DNA of 64,000 nt, taken from NCBI GenBank assembly GCA_022495005.1, contig JAGYXB010001324.1, positions 3,968,001 through 4,032,000 on the forward strand. Direction: 5' to 3'. The notes under the pieces are model-generated. The model ran no database searches. It was not told the DNA's origin and saw only the letters and a program-made list of their open reading frames with translations. Both the position numbers and the translations under genes were made by a program. Each line of letters opens with the position of its first letter. The first letter of the stretch is position 1. Of this stretch, positions 1 through 10,799 are shown piece after piece. Source of the stretch: Rhyacophila brunnea. Lineage: Eukaryota > Arthropoda > Insecta > Trichoptera > Rhyacophilidae.

Positions 1-640
1 AACGTTTTCAACTGGCAAATAAAATAGTTAGCCGTAAAAATATTTTTTCAGAAAATTAAAAATGCCTGACTAATTAAATTATGTGGATTAAGTACCTACA
101 TATTATAATATATTTGCTTATTGAAACGGAAACCCCAGAAACATAAATATTAGAAGAAAGATTCGAACTCACATCTTTCACTGTCTGGATGAGTAGGTAC
201 TCTTATCATTTAGGTACAGATCATGTAAATTATTTCTAGCATGTACGTTATCCGATATCTTTTAAAATCTGCCAATGCAAAGGCAATCATATTTGGCAAT
301 AATTAACATGATTGTAATCATGTCGTGATAAAATATACCAATGATGCCCGTCGCCCGGTGAATCACAGTTTTATAATATTTCGAAAATGTCTTCATCTAA
401 AAAGAAAATCTTATTATTTTTATTAAACTAGTCTATAAATCCCACCTAAATGTGAATAATTTTATTATTTATTTATTATTTAATTTTATATAATGTACTA
501 TGTATTCTGTTTCTTCTATAGGTACCTACATGGAATATTGAAATATTAATGGAGTATGTAACTACCTCTGTATTTATATATCAATCGGAAATTGATTATC
601 CAAATTAGTTACCGCCTATCTATGGTCATTTGTAACACCA
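1..640. other. AT-rich spacer, weak tRNA-like relic
   Basis: No coding sequence is visible. On the minus strand at about 151-225 there is a GTTCGAATC box-B-like motif with an upstream TAAATGATAAGAG stretch that could be a decayed box A. This may be a very old tRNA-derived SINE head, but the stem pairings are not convincing. Confidence 0.25.
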
Positions 641-954
641 GCGCATCTATTCTATACACAAGGCCGCTATCTAGGGTAGGAAAGTATCCAATTATTAGCA
701 CTTATTGTAACAATATCAAGTACACAGCTACAATTACAGGTACAATAAGTTAGTTGTAATTGTTACAATAAGTGCTATGTTTTAACAGCACCTCTCTTGG
801 CTGTGATAAATTTTAGAGTGAGATATACAGTTTTAACAGTTCAGACGGCTAGCTTATTGTAATTGTTACAATAAGTGTTAATATTTCGATACTTTCCTAC
901 CCTATTTAGCTGCCGTAAAGGCCGAAAGCATTCCTGTGTATTGAATAGATGCGC
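641..954. mobile_element. Long-TIR MITE, copy 1
   Basis: The ends are inverted repeats (GCGCATCTATTC ... GAATAGATGCGC), and the symmetry continues inward through a GGTAGGAAAGTATC-like block to TTATTGTAACAAT / ATTGTTACAATAA. The same element recurs complete at 16364-16672 and as a half copy at 49548-49665, so it is a dispersed family of about 310 bp. There is no coding capacity. No target-site duplication is obvious, so I do not assign a superfamily. Confidence 0.75.
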
Positions 955-1717
955 ATATATATTCAATTATATTTATGATTACCTACTTGTTTCAATCGAA
1001 GTGACGGTTTTGCCAACTCGCAACAATTGGCTGTAAGTTTTGTCCATATCATATTATGTCTACATACCCTACGTAGATTTTTAATTAATTATTTATTAAA
1101 AATGAATGTCAACATCATTCAAATAAAAAAACACCCCAGTATTTGAACGAGTGATAATATATACGTAATTTCTCTAGTTAGTGTACCTACATTTTGTTAG
1201 TAGTATTTCAAAATTAGCTGCATCGCATACATGCATTGTTATGTATGGACATTTCTCTGATCGACCATGCAGTTATTTACCTGCTATTAAAAAAATGGGT
1301 TACCTATATCTCCATCAGCCAAATAAACCGCAAAACTGATATCTGCCAACCCACATTTGTATGAAGAAAAAAAGGATTCGCAGGTATGCCAATTGGCAAC
1401 CTTTGTAAGCACGAGAGAAATGCACCTTGCACTTTCTTTGTCCCACGGGTTATTTTAATAAATTATCAGCTGTGCATGCAGAGAATATTGTGTTTCTTGG
1501 AGATACGTATTAACTATATTAAACGAAATTATGCAGCTATATTTATTGATATTTGTTATATACCTATCATGGTACGTAGTATATTGTACATATTATTATT
1601 ATCTACGTCAATAATAGCAACTTTTTATATTTGATAATATTATGAGATATTATATTTATTATTTTGTGTGTTTTTAAATATGATTACGTAATTGCGCCCG
1701 TAATTACGTAGATTTAA
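955..1717. other. AT-rich unique spacer
   Basis: Only short open frames compatible with chance are present (for example one of 82 codons at 1386-1634, with no splice or domain support). I see nothing assignable. Confidence 0.5.
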
Positions 1718-1945
1718 GCCCACGATAACCAAGCGGTAAAGTGTAGGCCTATAATTTTGGGGGTCCCGGGTTCGAAACCGGTCATACGAAAATACATGTT
1801 TTTCAATGTGTATTTGGACTAAGAGTATGGACGTAATAAGTTGAACAAGCGGCTAGCATCCATTTCTCGTAAAAATAAAATACTGTTAATACATCTCCAC
1901 CCCGTGAAGGCTGATCTTCTTAGGATCGAACGTGGAACATGGTAA
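1718..1945 (+). mobile_element. tRNA-derived SINE, copy 1
   Basis: The head begins CCCACGATAACCAAGCGG (box A region), followed by box B GGTTCGAAACC. The tRNA-unrelated body then carries a TTTTCAATGTGTAT segment, an AGTATGGACGTAATA..TTGA segment, CATTTCTCGTAAAAATAAAA and a tail ending near GGATCGAACGTGGAACATGG. The same order of blocks is found at 9665-9887, 31525-31664, 51252-51441 and 63144-63386. Box A and B drift away from consensus, so this copy is probably old and inactive. Confidence 0.85.
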
Positions 1946-2280
1946 AAATATTTTGAAATGAAAAAATTCAGTTGACTTAAAGGGATTTCCATGTGATTCG
2001 ATTTCTATAAACTATTGAAAGCACAAAACTGAAAATAGCGGATACCTACCAACTATTACGATCAAAAGTTGTTTTGGAATAGGTATAGGACGGACAAATT
2101 CTTCGGCATTGCGATCATGACGAAACCACTTTGCAACGGTGTTAGTGTCATTTTAATGTAACGATACCAGCACCCGAATGAGTCGCCTGCATCGCCAGAA
2201 GAATTTGACACCATTCTACGATACAATTTAGACTTCCAGACCAAAGACTACGAACCCAAAACTGATATTTTGACAAAAAC
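1946..2280. other. Spacer, nothing assignable
   Basis: Short overlapping frames on both strands near 2062-2342 do not match a family I recognise. The block from about 2100 may be the upstream part of the repeat described next. Confidence 0.3.
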
Positions 2281-2370
2281 TGATTGCAGTGGTATTGTTT
2301 GCTAGTATTGAATAGGCATTGCAACAAACAATTCCAATACACCTACAAATCGCATATTATGGTGCCACTG
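2280..2370 (+). repeat. Short block shared with 28.7 kb, inverted
   Basis: About 85 bp read on the plus strand (through TTTGCTAGTATTGAATAGG, CATTGCAACAAACAATTCC, to TATGGTGCCACTG) matches the minus strand of 28700-28800 with scattered substitutions. This puts the two loci in one interspersed family. The 28.5-kb copy has a possible transposase reading. This copy is full of stops. Confidence 0.5.
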
Positions 2371-3099
2371 TATACTGATTTAACGAAATGAAGTACCTAC
2401 ATATGACAATTATACCTATAGGAAAGTGTATAAATTTATACCTCTGGACCCGAGATATGGTCACTAAAATGAAAAAGGGCATACTTTTGGGAGATTATTA
2501 TTTTATTTACGTAAGTACATAATAAATATGCATCAGGAAACACATAATAACTAGGTATTGTAAATGATGTAGTTATTCGTGTCCGGAAACTTATGCACGT
2601 AGGTACGTATGCAGTTAGCCGTATCACACTTCACCGTGAAATGTTGTATTGGAAATATATGGCCGTACATTAAAGATTGGGTTGTATTATAGTACTGACA
2701 AAATTCATGTCTAAATAAAACATGGTTCTTGTGGGTGGTTTACACTTAACAGTTTACAGGAAGCCAGCAGCAAAAAAAAATGAAAATAGCCGATATACTG
2801 GATTATTTGTTAGGTAAGGTTTTCATTCTTGAATAATTCATGAATTTTGCCAAAATCACCTATGAAAATTGAATTAATGTTCATATTGAATCAAATAAAA
2901 TTAGAGACCGTATAGTATACGGCCATCTCTTTACGATAAGAAAGCTCACGGCGAACTATGCCAAGGTGAAATGTTTTACGTGGGTACAATTTCCATGTAA
3001 GCGTAGGTATTATTAAAGGATGGGAAAAATGATTAAGTATAACATAATACCGGAAATCAAAATTTTGCCTGGTATTGGAACCCCTAGTACCAACACTAA
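2371..3099. other. AT-rich spacer
   Basis: No domain, RNA or clear repeat. A 63-codon frame at 2436-2627 on the minus strand looks random. Confidence 0.45.
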
Positions 3100-4010
3100 T
3101 TATTTATTTATTTGAAAAAGACACGTTGAGTACATAACAAATTATTAATTCAGGACGTTCACAACATGACATTTACAATAAAAATTACAAGTAATCAGTT
3201 CGGAAAATCAGAAAGTGGAGGAAAAAAAGAAAGCAAAAAATATTTTTATACAAAAGATATAAAATTTAAAAAAACAAAAATGATTGAAAAAGTACAAATT
3301 AAACAATAAAATAGAATTTAAAAAACAGAATATATAATGGATCGCCAAAAATATCTACATCTCTAGGGAGTGCATTGACCAACCGCACAGCCCTCGCTAT
3401 TGGTGCCTGGTGAGCCTGACATGAGGCAACAGCTTTCACCCAAAATACGTAGGCCATGGCTGCGACCACGCATGTAATTGACGGGTGCGTAAAAATTTAA
3501 ATTTTCTAGAATATCGGGATTGAAAATGATACCACGTGAGAGCAGGAAAAAATGCTTTAAGAGCAGAAGTGACCTACGAGCTTCAAGAGAATGAAAGGCG
3601 AGCATGCATTGAAGAAAGTTAGTCGGAAAAGACTCGTTTGAGAAGGTGTCAAAAGGAAAATAATTATAAACTTTAAAATAGAGATGACGAAGAATTTTTT
3701 TCTGAACACGCTCTAAAACAAGCTAATAGGAAACTTCATAAGGACTCCAGATGATGGAGCCATACTCAAGAATACTCCGTACTAACGACACATAGAGTGT
3801 ACGTAAAACAGTTGGATTCTTGAATGACTTGGCTTGTCTCATGACGAATCCTAGAAGATTGCTCGCACGCAATGCCGTAGAAGTGATGTGCGAGCGAAAT
3901 GATAAACGTGAGTCAAACAATATGCCAAGATCTTTCTGATTGACGCTTCAGTCTACATTCTACAATATTAAAATAAATACTATGATTCATGAGTGTACTA
4001 CGTGCGAGGT
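3100..4010 (-). pseudogene. Jockey-like LINE, 3' end of reverse transcriptase ORF
   Basis: The minus strand reads as the C-terminal part of a non-LTR reverse transcriptase polyprotein. In order: KDLGILFDSRLSFRSHI, RASNLLGFVMRQAKSFKNP, LRTLYVSLVRSILEYGSIIW, RVQKKILRHLYFK and SLEARRSLLLLKHFF. The frame is broken by an in-frame TGA near 3955 and by frameshifts around 3720 and 3420. The copy is 5'-truncated. Its 3' end, at the low-coordinate side, finishes in a TAAATAAATAA-type tail. Related 3' fragments lie at 42965, 53260 and 56045. The clade name comes from the thumb and C-terminal motif pattern and is tentative. It is a dead insertion. Confidence 0.85.
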
Positions 4011-4673
4011 GTTGTTTTTGTGGGCTGGTCACATTGGAAGGTGACCATTTGGTGTCGTCAATGGCAAAGGCTTAAGGGTAAATGACACGTGAAACAAAAA
4101 CAAAACATTCAATTGGCTAATTGCTACGCCATCTTTGTCGTACATAATAAAGTGCTCGATATAAAGTAGCGTTATCGTAATTAACAAGAATGTCACACGA
4201 TATCAACAATACGTGCCCAATTACAGCGGTGATTCACAACATTTTTGGCTGGCGACACACCATCATGAACACAACATGAGGATGTGATAATAATAAAATA
4301 AATTGAAAAAAAAACTTTTTTGTTTTATATACGGCATAACCTGTACACAACCCAGAACAATCTGAAAATCCATCAACCTATGATGTTTTACCTACGATCC
4401 TTATAACACATGGAAATTTCAAAGATATCATGTTGATATTAGCATTTCATTTCACAAATAATTGAGAGAAAAACCATTATCGCCAAATAAACTGAAATCA
4501 TGTAAATTTTCATCTGTGCAATTTATGTATACGGAAATACCTAACTGTAATTTTATTTTATTTATTTTTACTTGTGCGTGACAAAATCTAGTCTTGGAAA
4601 ATTGCTCCAGAAATATTCCTAGATATGAACAATTATTGGCAGATGCTTCACATCGCCTCTTATGCCTCAGTGT
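4011..4673. other. Spacer
   Basis: Unique AT-rich sequence. Part of 4020-4250 could belong to the upstream LINE, but I could not read a frame in it. Confidence 0.4.
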
Positions 4674-5236
4674 CAGTAGCGAAGGGTGGAGATAGTCTGT
4701 TGAGATCCGCCATAAATAGTGAACATTAAACTTTGTTAGTCATACGTATTTGTTTTTATTGAACTAAGACTACAATTTACAGATGGTGTTGGTTAGTTTT
4801 TAAAAATCACCTGCCTAACCAAATCATAATAGTTTTGGTATAGGTACTTTGGGCGATACGAAAAAAATTGTGCGCACTTTTCATTAATACTTATTTGTTT
4901 TCGTTGGATTAAGAATACGTATTACACATATTATTGATGGCTCATTTTTAAGTTCATTACGCCCTATACCTATAAACCAAACTAAAATATTATTCTATCT
5001 ATAAAATAGCCAAAGTTATGTATGATTTTATTGCATAATTTCAGATATTTTATAGTATCTAGTATTTTTTGACTAGTATCTATTATGGCTTGGTTTCGCA
5101 GGGTTTTTGAATTTTAAAATATAACCGAATAAATTGTAGTCTTTTTTTCAATTAAAACAAATATGTATGACTGATAAAGTTTAGTATGCGCTATATATGG
5201 CGGATCTGAACAGCCTACCTCCACCCTTCGCCACTG
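4674..5236. mobile_element. hAT MITE family 1, copy A
   Basis: It is bounded by CAGTAGCGAAGGGTGGAG and the inverted CTCCACCCTTCGCCACTG. Inside are inverted blocks around CTGCCTAACCAAATCATAA and TTATAGTATCTAGTA. Four other copies in this window share ends and interior (12473, 17238, 38398, 54605). Two of those have exact 8-bp duplications, which places the family with hAT. The duplication is not clear for this copy. No transposase is encoded. Confidence 0.85.
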
Positions 5237-5850
5237 CAGTCGGTGTACATGCAATTAAAGCCGGGTGGCTTGGTGACAATTTTATATAGAAAACAAAACG
5301 CATTTTTCTTTGTCAAGCAAAGATCGAATACTATCGGTTGTCATCTCTCGATAGGTATACCTTGGCTCTATACTTGACACACCTACATATCGTGACACAA
5401 TGGTTGCGATTCGCTGAATTGCAGGAATGCATACTGCAAACATTTTTAATACATGGTTTTAATATGCATTTTCACAACGAAGTCTTACGCTGAGACATTT
5501 CGGTTTCTGATTACAATGAGTAAATACACTCGTAGTGTGTAAACGGAATAATGGTGTTGTGGTAGCAGTGATAATTACTGATATTGTTTAGTAAAAAATG
5601 TTTACATTAGCAACGGACCAGTGGCTTGAATGTGTAGGTAAGATACAAATGCGTAGCGGGTTTCTCACATATTCGTGATGACGCGCCATTTTAATTCATT
5701 CATGAAAGATTTAACATAGCTGCTTTAAAAAAGGCAAACAATATAATATAAACATATTATATAACGTTGACATTCAATTAAAAAAACAGTCTGTAGCAAA
5801 ATCAGCCTACCACGAGGACTCCCAACTCGCTAGAAGCGGAGTTCAGGGGC
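5237..5850. other. Spacer
   Basis: Unique AT-rich sequence. Bases 5843-5850 (TCAGGGGC) are the left target-site copy of the next element. Confidence 0.5.
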
Positions 5851-6068
5851 CAGTGTTGCCAACCGTACTATAATAATAGTACAATACTACAATTTTGATT
5901 CCGCTAAAAATGTCAAATACCATAATTTTACGCCAAATATGCCAAAATACTACTTATAATTTTAAACGATTCAAGACGAAAAATGTTCCTGTACCACATT
6001 TTTTACAGAAATACTATAATTTTTACGCCTTTGTACTATAATCAGCATAGAAAAAGATGGCAACACTG
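5851..6068. mobile_element. hAT MITE family 2, copy 1, with 8-bp TSD
   Basis: A 218-bp element starts CAGTGTTGCCAACCG and ends TGGCAACACTG. It is flanked by a perfect 8-bp duplication TCAGGGGC (5843-5850 and 6069-6076). The interior repeats an ATACTATAATTTT theme. The copy at 9438-9650 is close to identical over most of its length. The CAGTG terminus and the 8-bp duplication identify hAT. It has no coding capacity. Confidence 0.93.
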
Positions 6069-6489
6069 TCAGGGGCCGACCGGTAAACACTTGTTGCAGA
6101 TTCGAATATTAACGAACACTAAGTATCCATTGATACGATACCTACTCGTACCATGCGCACCGTACCGTCTTAAGGTTCAAATACATTATGATCATGTCAC
6201 GTTTTGTCATATGCTGCTACGGCGACAAATTTAGTCTATGGCTTCGTCATTCCGTAGAATATTTTGAATGCTCACTATCTCTATAAATTCAATAATATAG
6301 ACTATAGAGGACCAACTCTAATGTATTAGTATTTTGGTTTATTATTTATTAGCCATGCTAATTTCAATTAATTTTAACAGTGTCTACGTGTGCGTACGTT
6401 AAAATTACTTGCGATATTACATCCATAGATAATATTTGAACATAACCTAAAATGCAGACGATATATAATAGAAAATACATAGTGCCAAC
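6069..6489. other. Spacer
   Basis: Nothing assignable. An open frame of 83 codons crossing into this region from 5983 comes from the MITE interior and is not a gene. Confidence 0.45.
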
Positions 6490-7614
6490 TAGGGATTCCA
6501 ATCCCGGGATCCCGAACTATTTTCGATACCTATGAATCCCGGGATTGGTAAACATAATCCCGAAAGTTTCGGGATGGATTTTTTTATCAATTTTTATGGA
6601 AAATAAAATAAAAACGAAAATATAAAAGAAAAAATACTTTTAATAACAAATAACTAGGTAAGTACATTAGAAATAAACTGAGTTTGAATGAACTTTGATT
6701 TATTACCCATGTGTTGCCAATTCATTTTATTTTTTCACATAAATTAATAAAAATGATAAAGATTGGAAAAAACAATGCTTCGCACTTTTAGCAAAGTAAT
6801 TCCACACGTTTTACGGCAGTTTCATATTTGGTTGACTAATTAGATTTATGAAGCGGAAAGGCCATAAACCATGATTTGCTTTACTATTATAAATCTCGCT
6901 AACCCATTCATTAAGTCTTTACTATCAGAAACAGCAATCTCATATAATATATATGTGAACACTAAACACAATATTGATTTTACAAAATTTTATACATAAA
7001 AATCGTTTAGATTTGTAGTTAAACAAACATAAATTAAAAATTCCACATAATATATACGATGCAGGTAACATCCGTAAAGTGAATTTGAGAAATATAATAA
7101 ATAAATCAAGAAACATTTAGTTAGACGTTTCAGCCATTTACTCGTACACTTAAGCTGTCTTCTTTTTATAGAAAGTAAACCATTGCGCACTACCAAAAAA
7201 TTTTATTCTGGAGATTACTTCGGGCATACTATTCAGAATAATGTTTTAATTACTTACATCTTTAATTTTTTCAACACAATGTTATTTTTTATTTTAATTG
7301 AAATTGTATTTTATTTGTTATATTTTTATAAATAAATAAAACTGTTTTACTTTCACATAATTATTTATATAACAATATTATTTACTCCATTAAACCTATG
7401 TATTTCCAAGCAATTTTTAAAGTTACACAATATTAACAATAAATATCTTAAATGTTATAAATTATACTAGTTTTATTTTTGACCGATTTTATCAATGTTA
7501 TTTGTATATATAAAAAAAATATATTAACTATGGAAAAAATGCCAATCCCGGGATTGTCAAATTGTAGTCCCCAAATCCCGGGATCCAAATTTTGGCTCGG
7601 GATTGGATTCCCTA
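6490..7614. mobile_element. hAT-like element with TAGGGATTCCAATCCCGGGAT ends
   Basis: The 1125-bp element has inverted ends rich in ATCCCGGGAT: TAGGGATTCCAATCCCGGGA on the left and its inverse, ending GGATTGGATTCCCTA, on the right. The flanks GTGCCAAC (6482-6489) and GTGTCAAC (7615-7622) match at 7 of 8 positions, fitting a hAT duplication. Near 6700-6850 on the minus strand a short stretch (NVWNYFAKSAKHC) resembles a BED zinc-finger start, but stops interrupt it and the rest of a transposase is absent. It is probably an internally deleted, dead copy. Confidence 0.75.
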
Positions 7615-7909
7615 GTGTCAACCACTAAAATAAAGCACGTGAACATGTAGAAAATGATAAAAAAACAAACGTTAATTGAGTCATGCGGGTGCCGATGTAG
7701 CGCGGTACGCGTAAGGTGACCTCATTGTTGGTGATTTCGGCAGATTTTGCCAAGTAACAATGTTCGTGTAAAGGTTCAAACTGTGCTACGGGACGGGAGC
7801 ATCTGTAGGGCTAGGGAGTAGGGATCTGCTGCCCCACAAAAATACAAATATAATTAATATTAGATAACCAGCCACGTACAAAAACTAAGACGGAGATGTA
7901 AAGGCTTAC
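7615..7909. other. Mixed-composition spacer 3' of candidate exon
   Basis: 7684-7850 is less AT-rich than its surroundings and shows no repeat match in the window. It would be intron if the minus-strand exon at 7910-7975 is real. Confidence 0.35.
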
Positions 7910-7975
7910 CGGTAGACGGCAGCACAAGAAACCATTCTGTGAACTGATATTGGTAATAATCCATTAGAAATTTAC
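7910..7975 (-). CDS. Candidate 66-nt exon with strong splice signals
   Basis: On the minus strand a CTAAC branch-point-like motif and a pyrimidine run (CTGTTTTTTCTATTTTATTT) precede CAG at the exon edge. The exon ends CCG and is followed by GTAAGCC, a good donor. One frame is open throughout and contains an ATG at 7964: MDYYQYQFTEWFLVLPST, then one extra base. It could be a first coding exon with a short 5' leader or an internal exon entered with one base carried over. I do not recognise the peptide. The start CAG|GTAAAT also resembles a donor, which weakens the call. No partner exon is confirmed, and the candidate at 13586-13704 does not join to it in frame. Confidence 0.35.
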
Positions 7976-8700
7976 CTGAAATAAAATAGAAAAAACAGCG
8001 TTAGAACACAGAAAATATAGATGCAATAGAAACAACATTTATAATAAAATATATAGATAAGTAATAATGACAGGACACATTTATTCTACAACGATACAAT
8101 ACACTACGCAATATTAGTATTATTTATTTTTATAAAGTATAAACGAAGCTGAATCATGGTGGATGCTAAAAGAAAGAACCATCGACCATTATAACTATAC
8201 TCGATAGGTAAGCACCCTCTTTTTGGGAAGGCATCCATCTGGACGCTCCCGCGCACTATCGGTAATAAAACCTATTCTCCATGCATTTCGGTGTACGCTT
8301 ACTCCGGACTCATAAAGTTCATTCGTCCTCATTTGAACTAGCGTTTTTTAATTTACTGCCGACCTCCCTAACGAACCAAGAAGGCGTGTTCCTTAAATAT
8401 TTCCCCCGCACACGCGCTGTGTAATCAAACATATATTATATTTATCATGTAATTTCTACTGTCAATAAATCAGTTCACCAGAACGGTGTCCATCCTAAAG
8501 CAACCCCCTCCCACCAAAATCATTCCACCTCTCTCTCTCCTGCGACTCATCCCCGTATTAATTGTCCGGAGCCAAACAGCGGTTTATTAGTAGGTACCTA
8601 CCTATCATTTTTAGTAGTTTGATACAAATTATGTTTTGACTAATAATATACCCATTGAACTTTGTTTAATATATTGACGCTGCTCTCTTAATAGTAGTAG
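7976..8700. other. Unique island, possible 5' region on minus strand
   Basis: 8220-8580 is less AT-rich than the average here and repeats nothing else in the window. The minus strand has a GA run (GGAGAGAGAGAGG near 8530) and, near 8305, CCGGA|GTAAGC, which could be a donor. These would fit a promoter or leader upstream of the 7.9-kb candidate exon, but the joined frame would not stay open, so any such exon would be untranslated. This is inference from motifs only. Confidence 0.2.
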
Positions 8701-8702
8701 TG

Positions 8703-8735
8703 ACCAGTGGCGAAGAGTGCAAGACGTGTACGGAA
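8703..8735. mobile_element. Solo end of hAT MITE family 1
   Basis: CCAGTGGCGAAGAGTGCAAG matches the terminal repeat of the family-1 elements, with no second end nearby. It is a truncated remnant. Confidence 0.5.
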
Positions 8736-8885
8736 CTTGATTTGATTTTTTAATTAATTTTCAGTATTTTACAGTTTAGAATTTACTGAACATTAAATAT
8801 TATGTTTTACCTTTAATGGCTGATATTTTAATAGAAAAAAGAAATGCATCTACTAAAATAGATATTTAACTATTAAAAACAATAA

Positions 8886-8972
8886 TGCACACCATGAATC
8901 GAACCTGCGTTAAATCTTGCGGCTTTATTTTGTCCAGCTTACCACACGCTGAACCACGTTCGGGCAATGCAA
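8886..8972 (-). repeat. tRNA-like SINE head or tRNA pseudogene
   Basis: The minus strand has GTGGTTCAGCGTGTGGTAAGC, a good box A, then after about 33 bases GCAGGTTCGATTCATGG, a good box B. The acceptor stem is poor and no body similar to the main SINE follows, so it is either another SINE family or a decayed tRNA gene. Confidence 0.5.
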
Positions 8973-9429
8973 CGTGCATAACGTAATAATTAGGTAGGTA
9001 CTTATATACATTTATATAAAATGCACTAAGTACATACAAAATTGTATCACAGTAAAAAGATCAAATTTTATAAAGCTAAATCCGCCTTGCTAGATTGTTA
9101 TAAGTTATAACCACATGATTTATTATATTTATTTTCATATATTTCCGGTAGTTAGGTACACCCATAGTCAGCGTTGCCAACTTTACTGTCATTCACAAAA
9201 ATGAGCTAGATGGCAGAATAAAATGCTAGATTTTTTCAAAATTGAAAGACTCTACAAACTATCATTTCAAAAAATGTGTCACAATAATTTATTTTAACTT
9301 CATTTTTACAATAAAAAAGATCGATTAATATTTTACAACTTATACAATAGCGTATTTCTGGAGGTATACCTAAGTAAACCATGACATGAAAAAAAAAAAC
9401 AATTGAAAAATATATACATATACAACTAC
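8973..9429. other. AT-rich spacer
   Basis: A sequence starting CAGCGTTGCCAACTTTACTG near 9172 looks like another hAT end, but I cannot find its partner. Confidence 0.35.
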
Positions 9430-9437
9430 ATTAAAGT

Positions 9438-9650
9438 CAGTGATGCCAACCGTACTATACTTATAGTACAATACTATAATTTTGATTCTGCAAAAACTGT
9501 TAAATACTATAATTTTACGCCAAATATGCCAAAATACTATAATTTTAAAGGATTCAAGCCGAAAAATGTTCCTGTACTATATTTTTACAGAAATACTATA
9601 ATTTTTACGCCTTTGTACTATAATCAGCATAGAAAAATATGGCAACACTG
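9438..9650. mobile_element. hAT MITE family 2, copy 2, with 8-bp TSD
   Basis: The 213-bp copy begins CAGTGATGCCAACCGTAC and ends ATGGCAACACTG, flanked by perfect ATTAAAGT duplications (9430-9437 and 9651-9658). It is the sister of 5851-6068. The clean duplications and high similarity suggest relatively recent movement. Confidence 0.93.
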
Positions 9651-9664
9651 ATTAAAGTGTTTCT

Positions 9665-9887
9665 TTCTTTCGACCATGTCCGATCCCAATAGGATCATAT
9701 GGGCCTCCGCAGAGTGGAAGTTTGTAGGTATTAACAGATTTTATTTTTACGAGAAATGGATGTCAGGCATTTGCTCAACCTATTAGGTCCATACTCTACT
9801 AATAATGTGTACTTGCCAGACCCAGGATTCGAACCTGGGACCCTCGACACTATAGACCGGCGCTTAAGCCACGCGGCCATCGTGGGT
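9665..9887 (-). mobile_element. tRNA-derived SINE, copy 2
   Basis: Read on the minus strand it starts CCCACGATGGCCGCGTGGC (box A), has CAGGTTCGAATCCTGGG (box B), then TTGCCAGACCC-complement text, the ACTCTACTA segment, CATTTCTCGTAAAAATAAAA and ends GGATCGGACATGGTCGAAAG. The last part runs into an AAAG repeat that touches the right target-site copy of the neighbouring MITE. It is among the best preserved copies. Confidence 0.9.
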
Positions 9888-10080
9888 GTAAAAGTTTAAG
9901 TTTTAAGTGATATATTAAAATAATACCTAGAAAGAATCTAATCCTCGAATTGCACCCAAATACAAACACCAACAACGATAGACGCAATGTGGTCTGCCAA
10001 ATTACGATATTTACTTATGAATCCTTCACGTACAATAAGATGTCGCCACCCTGCGTTACATTCACACATTAACACATCTT
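9888..10080. other. Spacer
   Basis: Unique sequence with no visible feature. Confidence 0.4.
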
Positions 10081-10088
10081 TTAACCCA

Positions 10089-10791
10089 GTGATGGCAAAT
10101 ACGTGGTACGCGTGCCCAACTTTTTAAAGTTTCCGACGGCACGCCAAAAAATTAATTTCTTTTATTTTTTAATATTCAAAACGTTTCCTTAATTCCATCA
10201 AACAAAAGTTTACACACAGGTTTCAGGATTTTAAAAAAATTGCAAAGTTTATAAAAATCATCAACTATCCTAATATGAAAAATTTCTTTCTAAACTATTT
10301 GCACTGAAAATTTTGTAAACATGCGAAAATGTAATGAAGAATAGGAATATCATCCGCTTTCTCAAATTGATGAATCTGAATGCCGAATTGACAATCACGT
10401 TGTTGACCATTTTTTCTTCCACGTACTCATGTGAAAGTATTTTTTCTATATTGAATCACGTACATTCAAAGACTAGGAATAGATTGACAAAGAAAGATTT
10501 AGCAGCTTGTATTAATTTGCAATCAACGACATATCGCCTGATAAAAAGTCTGGCAAATAACATGAAACAAAAAACGTCAAACAAAAATTTGTGTGTTATT
10601 AAATATTTCCTTATTTTCTTTCATTATTGTGTATCATTTTTTATATAGGTATTCAATAAACAATATAGTTACCAATGTACCTAATTGTTTTTACTTTATT
10701 GCTATTACACCTAAAAAGGAATGACACCCGTCTCGAATTAGAAAAAAACGGCTTATTTTGGAACGCAGTTCAAATCTATTTGCCATCACTG
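10089..10791 (+). mobile_element. hAT element, internally deleted
   Basis: Terminal inverted repeats CAGTGATGGCAAAT and ATTTGCCATCACTG bound a 703-bp element. The flanks TTTTAACC (10081-10088) and GTTCAACC (10792-10799) match at 6 of 8 bases, a decayed hAT duplication. The interior carries the end of a hAT transposase (next entry). The rest of the transposase is missing. Confidence 0.85.
10334..10600 (+). pseudogene. hAT transposase C-terminal dimerisation region
   Basis: The frame contains FSSTYSCESIFSILNHVHSK followed by TRNRLTKKDLAACINLQSTT. This is the typical hAT C-terminal pattern: (S/T)TY.CES.FS..., then K.RNRL....L.AC..L..T.Y. This region mediates transposase dimerisation. Catalytic and DNA-binding portions are absent, so the 104-codon frame is a remnant of a full transposase of 500 or more residues. 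It lies inside terminal repeats at 10089 and 10791. It is most similar in style to the ZBED/SCAN-associated hAT group, which is inference from motif wording. Confidence 0.8.
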
Positions 10792-10799
10792 GTTCAACC

